From contig NC_044995.1 of NCBI RefSeq assembly GCF_008728515.1, forward strand, positions 11,977,104-12,041,103: 64,000 nt of DNA, read 5' to 3'. The DNA is from Papio anubis. Taxonomy: Eukaryota; Chordata; Mammalia; Primates; Cercopithecidae. The notes beneath the pieces were generated by a model, which had not been told where the DNA came from, did not search any database, and worked only from the letters and a program-made list of their open reading frames with translations. Positions 58,399-64,000 of this stretch are shown piece after piece. Both the position numbers and the translations under genes were made by a program. How positions within the stretch are numbered: the first letter of the stretch is position 1; every line of letters starts with the position of its first letter.

Positions 58399-58696
58399 CA
58401 GCCAGGTGCGGTGGCTTACACCTGTAATCCCAGCACTTTGGGAGGCTGAGGCGGGTGGATCACGAGGTCAGGAGATTGAGACCATCTTGGCCAATATGAT
58501 GAACTCCCGTCTCTACTAAAATGCAAAAAATTAGCCAGGCATGATGGTGTGTGCCTATAATCCCAGCTACTTGGGAGGCTGAGGCAGGGCAATCACTTAA
58601 ACCTGGGAGGCAGAGGTTGCAGTGAGCCAAGATCACACTACTGGACTCCAGCCTGGTGACAGAGTAAGACCCTGTCTCAACAACAACAATAAAAAA
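58399..58696 (+). mobile_element. Alu (AluS-like), sense
   Basis: Full-length sense Alu with a caacaacaacaataaaa tail. Confidence 0.9.
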
Positions 58697-59478
58697 TTGA
58701 TCTAAGTGCTTATAAACCAATCAATTAGAGCTCTTTTTTATAGACATCACACAACACATATATGACTACACAGACAGACAGAAGAAGATCCAGAAGATCA
58801 GGGTGGAGCCCTTTAAGAGTAAGGCTATGAAAGCATATAGTTTCTGGGGCCTGATAAACAGGCATAGCTTGAAGGCAAAAACAGATTTTGAGAGAGATTT
58901 ATCCATCTCTAATTATTGGGGTTCCATGAGGAAAACAGAGATTTCCCCCAAACTGAATCTGTGGCACCTTGTCTGTTTTCTCAAGTAGTCCAAGGCCATC
59001 AGAAGTCATCCTTGAGCCTTTCATGCATGCATGAAGATTGGCAAGACAGAGTGGAGAAAAGTAATTCAGTTGACTGAGATACAAAACTTTTCCAGAAAAA
59101 ACAAGATCTAAGAAGAGAAAAACATAAAGGCGTTTCAAGTACATCTATAACTTGGGTATCCACTTTTAATTAAGCTGAGTGCTCTTTCAGAAAATTCTTC
59201 TTCATTAATTAAAACTTTACAGATAATATAAACAGTGATCCTTATCATTTTTTTTTTACTGGTGTGCATCACTCTCTGTTGACAATCATGTTCAGCTTCT
59301 CCAGTTTACTTTTGGAGAACGTGGCTGGGTTCAGGCAACGACAGGTTTTTACTGGACTGTAAATCCCTTTAACAACAAAGCCTGATATTTGAGGAGGCGA
59401 TTGTCTGTTAGCCAGAGAGTTACCTTAGAGGATAGCAGTCCTGCTGTATTATGTGGGGTCTAAACAGTTATTTTCTGG

Positions 59479-59792
59479 CTGTGCTTGGTGGCTTACACCT
59501 GTAATCCCAGCACTTTGGGAGGCTGAGGCAGGTGGATCACAAGGTCAAGAGATCAAGACTATTCTGGCCAACATGGTGAAACCCCATCTCTACTAAAAAC
59601 ACGAAAATTAGCTGGGCATGGTGGTGCATGCCTATAGTCCCAGCTACTCAGGAGGCTGAGGTAGAAGAATCACTTGAATCCAGGAGGCACAAGTTGCAGT
59701 GAGCTGAGATCATGCCACTGCACTCCAGCCTGGTGACAGAGCGAGACTCCATCTCAAAAAAACCAAAAAACAAAAAACAAACAAAAAAACCA
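59479..59792 (+). mobile_element. Alu (AluS-like), sense, inside the provirus
   Basis: Full-length sense Alu with an aaaaccaaaaaacaaaaaac tail, splitting the pol remnant. Confidence 0.9.
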
Positions 59793-60042
59793 GTTATTTC
59801 CCATGATTAACTTGGTGGCCTCTGGCACAAGCAAAGCCACCACTGCAACTTCTTGGAGGCAGGCTGGCCATCCTTTAACCACCAAATCAAGTTCCTTGCT
59901 TAGGTAACCCACTGGCTTTTGAGTGGGACGTCAAGCTTTAGTTAAAATTCCCTGGGCCGTTTCCTTTTTTTCTGATACATAAACATTAAATGCCTTCCCT
60001 CTGAGAAGACTGAGGGCTGGTGTTTTAAGTAATGCTAGTTTT

Positions 60043-60555
60043 TGCTGAGACCAGCTCAGTCAGGGAGACCCTAACCCAGCGGCGCTAGAGGAATTAAAGG
60101 CACACACACATAAATATAGAGGTGTGAAGTGGGAAATCAGGGGTCTCACAGCCTTCAGAGCTGAGAGCCCCAAACAGAGATTTACGCACATATTTATTAA
60201 CAGCAAACCAATCATTAGCATTGTTTCTATAGATATTAAATTAACTAAAAGTATCCCTTATGGGAAACAAAGGAATGGGCTGAATTAAAGGAATAGGTTG
60301 GGCTAGTTAACTGCAGCAGGAACATGCCGTTAAGGCATAAATCGCTCATGCTATTATTTGTGGCTTAAGAATGCCTTTAAGCAGTTTTCCACCCTGGGTG
60401 GGCCAGGTGTTCCTTGCCCTCATTCCTGTAAACCCACAACCTTCAAGCTTGGGTGTTAGGGCCATTATGAATGTGTCACAGTGCTGCAGAGATTTTGTTT
60501 ATGGCCAGTTTTGTGGCCAGTTTATGGCCGGATTTGGGGGGGCTTGCTCCCAACA
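60043..60555 (-). mobile_element. MER9-like (HERV-K9) solo LTR nested in the provirus
   Basis: On the minus strand it starts TGTTGGGAGCAAGCC and ends GAGCTGGTCTCAGCA (513 bp). The text 'aggaattaaaggcacacaca' and 'gcacatatttattaacagca' (complement of the polyA signal) fits MER9. The 6-bp flanks agtttt (60037-60042) and tgtttt (60556-60561) are a near-perfect target-site duplication. It splits the pol remnant. Confidence 0.8.
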
Positions 60556-61270
60556 TGTTTTAGCTGGTTAAAGGCTTTTGAGTTTTAAGTTTCCAAGTTA
60601 GGGAGTGAGTGTTAGCTGCTTGAGTTTCTTTTATGAGGTGGTACAAAGAGCGAGGCATTTCACCATATCCAGGTATCCAGTCTGCAAAATTCAGTAATGC
60701 CTAAGAATCCCCTTAACTGTTAAAGGAAATTGACTTAATCCTTTCCTTACCTGGTGCTCTCATCCCTTCTGATAAGACTAGACCTAGGTACTTTACTGAA
60801 GTCTGACAGAGCTGAGCTTTAGATTTTGAGGTCCTATATTCCATTTCTGCTAAGAAATTGAGGAGAGCCTCAGTGCCTTCCTGTTACTTCCTTGGTTGGA
60901 GCACAGAGGAGGGTGTTATTTACATGCTTCAAAGTTTAAACGTGAGGGTGAGAAAAATTAGAACAACATTTGGACAGGGCCTGTTTCAGCAACTTCCTTC
61001 TGATATCAGGGGGTGCCTGAGTAATAAATGTGCTCTTTATTGAATTGGGAGACAGGGAGGTGTGTTTCACGAAGGCCTCTCTCAGCCTTTCCATAATGGC
61101 TGAGGGATTTTCATCTGGTTTTGATTTAACATGGATTGTTTAGAGTAATTAAGAAGTTTTGTTTTGTTTTTTTGCTAACCTTTTAAAATGCACATCAGAA
61201 AGTGTTTTCCACTCATCTATGGGATGTCTAGTCTCCACTTAGGGTTTTCAAGGGGGAACTGCTTCTCTTC

Positions 61271-61764
61271 CTATTGGGAATGGGAATCCTGTCTCTTTTT
61301 TACCCTCTTTCCCTTTTTGACTGGGTTTCTTTTTTGACTGGCTATAGGATACATGCTGTTTGTCTCTGAATCTCTCTGCTGCCTTAGGGCTGCCTGTTGC
61401 TCAGCAGCAGTTAGAGTTTGGCTTAGGAGTAACATAACATCTCCCCATGCAAGATCAAACATTTGGGTTAGATTTTACAAAGCCTCTATGTATCTATCAG
61501 GGTCATCAGAAAACTTGCCTAAGACCCCCTTTATTTGTCTAAGGTCCTGCAATGATATGGGAAATTGAATTCTAGTAGCACCACATCCATTGGGCATTTC
61601 CCAATGACAGTCAACAGTGAAGTTGGGGTTTCTTGTGTGGCACAGCTGGAGGAGCTGATGACTTGGCTATTGGAGGCCCCAGATAAGGCTGGGGAGGTAA
61701 AGCATCCAAAAGTTGCATTTGAAGGTTCCCCCAGGGCGTCTTCCGACTTCGGGGTGTTGTCCAC
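61271..61764 (-). pseudogene. ERV gag (capsid region) remnant
   Basis: Two open minus-strand pieces in consecutive order (61764-61531 and 61462-61271). The second has MFDLAWGDVMLLLSQTLT, typical of gammaretroviral capsid. A stop after 'FPYHCRTLDK' separates them. It is non-functional. Confidence 0.75.
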
Positions 61765-62300
61765 TGTGGGCTTGTCTGATATGACTGTTAAGAGGGCAGA
61801 GTCAATTTTGTAGTGCTTACAAAGAGGTGGGCTGTTTCACAGGGCAAAGAAGGCTTGCAGATAGCAGACCTCAGAGTTTTTGCCCTCCCATGTACAGAAA
61901 AGATCTAGTTGTTGGATATTATTGAAATTAACACCTCCCTCAGCAGTCCAGGCCTATCGATCCTGGAGCTGGTAAGATGACTCTGTCCTTGTACAGAAGA
62001 ATATAAGCCATTTTACTTTAGTCTCAGGGTTAAAAGAGTCTCGGTGTCTCAGGATGCACTCAAGAGGAGTGCAGACTGAAGATGGTTTGTTACCTGTTTT
62101 AAAAAGATTACGAGAAAAGGTGTCCCTTGGTCTTTTTCCTCTTTTTGGAGTGACCCAGGTTGGAGAGAAAGATCGAAAGTGCATCCCACTTCTCTTTCTT
62201 CCCATATTCTGGGTCCTAGCCACCATCATAGGCACCACCAATGGATGCAAGCATGACCTTCACCCGTGGATCTGGAAGAGCTCATCGGGTGTAATAGTCA

Positions 62301-64000
62301 CACTTACCTGTATGAGAACCTACCTCTCCACCCTGCTGGTTTCCTAGTCCCACATGGCCCATAAGGCTCCCAGGGTACCCTAACGATCTGGGAGATACTG
62401 TATTTGGGTGAGACCCTTTAATGGAGGGAGTGTTTTAATACTGTCTCTGGCTTCTCTTGCTATAGCCCTAGTAAAACATTGAAATCCCAGAGAATGGGAC
62501 CGATTGACTTCCAAATATGAAATCTCCTTTTTATTTAAATACCAATGTAGTTCAATGCAAAACAGGTGACTCAAAAGAACATAAGGATTGAATGGGTGTT
62601 CTCCCAACTGTTAAAAGTACAGCTTTGCTGTTAACAGATGGGACATGGAGCTTAGTCCCTAACAGAGGCACATAGGAGGGAGAGGAATTGGGGAACTAAA
62701 GGTTTTGCACAGAAGACAGACAGGGCTCCTTATGGAGAAAAAATCCTATTTCACTTGGTGATGCTGTAAGATCTGTAATGTTAAATAAGAACTCTGACTC
62801 CAAATTCTTTCCAGGAAGAAGTTAGAAAGAGAGGTTTGGGGATTAATAGGTTGTCCCCATGGAATGCCTTCCAGAAGAAGAAAATTAACTTGTCTCATAA
62901 TGGAACTGTCTAGATTCATTGAGCAGTCCTGAGTTTTTACATGGAGGAAAAACACAACCCAAATGGAGAGGGAGAAGAGCATTCACTCAGGGTGAAATAT
63001 CCCCCTATACAGTGCCATGAATATCTATCATTAGGGACATAAAGCTCTCACTAGGTGAAAGTTTAGACAGAAATCCTCAAATTGTTCTAATTAGATCAAA
63101 CCTCTATAGTAAACATTTCAAAAATTATAGTGTCAGGGAATCATCTTCATGGTTGCTGGACTTGTCATCAACATCCCCAGGATCCAGAGTTCCATCTTCT
63201 GGCCTGTCTGGAAGATCTCACGGCCATCTACCCAGTACTTCTAACTAACCATAGCAATCCCAAAGTACCTAAACCCCTACTTATTCAGTGGAACTCTCCT
63301 CCACTTAATGGATTCCACCTGAACGTCCCCTTCCACACTTGCCATTATACCTGGACTTGAAAAGTTGAGTATATCTCCAGTGCATTAATGATTCTTTTGC
63401 ACCCACTACTGTGTTAATGACACAAAAGCAGATGTTTCCCTGTAATGCTCTGATCTAACTATAGTTACCAAGTTTCCAAGGCAAAAGCAAGGTAAATGGC
63501 AAGGAGACCATATTTGGTGTCTTCTCTCAGACTAGAACATACAGGGAAAAAAACGACTGCCTAATCTAGGAGGGTTTGCTTCTGGAAAACAAGGTTTGTT
63601 TGACCACCCCCATTGGAACAGGGGGAGAATATCTCTATAGACCAAACTTGGCAGCAAAGGATAGACATCACACCCTGTAGGGCTTCTATTTATGCTCCAA
63701 CTGGACTCATTTTTGTTTGTGGCCATGAATGAGAAGTCACATGCTGTAACTACTCCTGGCTCCCCAGGGAGCCATCTGTTCTTTCAGGAGTAGCTTTCCC
63801 TTATATATCTAAAACTTGGAACAAAGATAAATGTATGTTGGCCACCCTTGCCCCTCCAAGGGTCACAGTCTATAACCCAATAAGGCCCAGGAACACCAGA
63901 AGTTAACAAGCAATAGGATTGGTTCTGGTGGGAATCAGGGCAGCCACAGGACTAGCAGCACCTTAGGGTGGCTTTGCCTACCACAAATCAACCCTAAAGA
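62301..64000. other. Unassigned right end, possibly further ERV interior
   Basis: Short minus-strand frames occur (62982-62746, 62607-62380, 63726-63532), one with a hydrophobic N-terminus, but no motif I can defend. No LTR, Alu or KZFP exon is recognisable. It may be leader or other retroviral sequence continuing beyond the window. Confidence 0.3.

Larger units (their letters stand above)
59200..62300 (-). mobile_element. Decayed gammaretrovirus-like provirus interior (gag-pol remnants)
   Basis: Minus-strand order: gag remnants about 62.2-61.0 kb, reverse-transcriptase remnant about 60.94-60.57 kb (KYLGL motif), RNase H-like remnant about 60.04-59.82 kb and continuing at 59.46-59.22 kb. Frames are broken by stops and shifts. 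The coding distance from gag to the late RT region is far too short, so protease and early RT are missing. A MER9-like LTR (60043-60555) and an Alu (59479-59792) are inserted. No intact viral gene. Confidence 0.75.

Noticed and set aside
1..64000. tRNA, rRNA, snRNA or microRNA genes
   Set aside because: I saw no convincing tRNA cloverleaf, snRNA or other structured RNA gene; only Alu and MIR copies carry A/B-box-like text.

Overview
The window looks like a piece of an Old World monkey genome (macaque, baboon or a relative). It is orthologous to part of the KRAB zinc-finger (KZFP) cluster at human 19q13.43. Primate origin follows from dozens of Alu elements, L1s and endogenous retroviral LTRs. 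Old World monkey rather than ape is suggested by several young Alus (about 14.34-14.65, 28.61-28.93, 57.02-57.32 and 58.02-58.32 kb) that carry AluYR-type variants ('ggctag' for 'ggctaat', 'ggcttgag' for 'ggcgtgag'). Three of these still have 14-18 bp target-site duplications. No database search was possible; gene names rest on recognising the proteins.

There are three KZFP genes. ZNF419 (+, 657-7952) has KRAB-A and KRAB-b-like exons and 9 intact C2H2 fingers. ZNF549 (+, 20580-32495) has KRAB-A only and 13 intact plus 2 degenerate fingers; its four exons join to 640 codons. ZNF550 (-, 54145-41177) has KRAB-A, KRAB-B and 8 fingers; its four exons join to 417 codons. ZNF549 and ZNF550 converge, with their 3' ends about 8.7 kb apart. 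All three promoters are CpG-rich and each has an ACTACA...CCCAG element like the ZNF143/SBS motif close to the likely start site. The products are expected to be nuclear DNA-binding repressors acting through KRAB and TRIM28, typically on transposable elements.

Between ZNF419 and ZNF549 lie a broken vomeronasal type-1 receptor gene (about 16.48-15.60 kb, minus strand), two generations of L1 and a dense block of Alus. I see no second ZNF419-like gene (human ZNF773) here. Introns and intergenic DNA hold Alus, MIR, L2, L1, MLT1 LTR and DNA-transposon fossils. ZNF550 intron 1 carries a complete HERV-K LTR5-like solo LTR (51224-52208) with matching 5-bp flanks.

The right end (about 54.9-62.3 kb, possibly to the window end) is a decayed gammaretrovirus-like provirus on the minus strand: an LTR, pol and gag remnants. 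Several Alus and a MER9-like solo LTR (60043-60555) are inserted into it.

The observations most worth following up are: apparent loss of the ZNF419 KRAB-A splice donor, with an in-phase replacement donor 72 bp downstream; a frameshifted ZNF419 microexon whose ZNF549 counterpart is intact; relic fingers beyond the stop codons of ZNF419 and ZNF550; and the shared promoter motif. I found no undescribed biological system beyond ordinary KZFP-cluster evolution.
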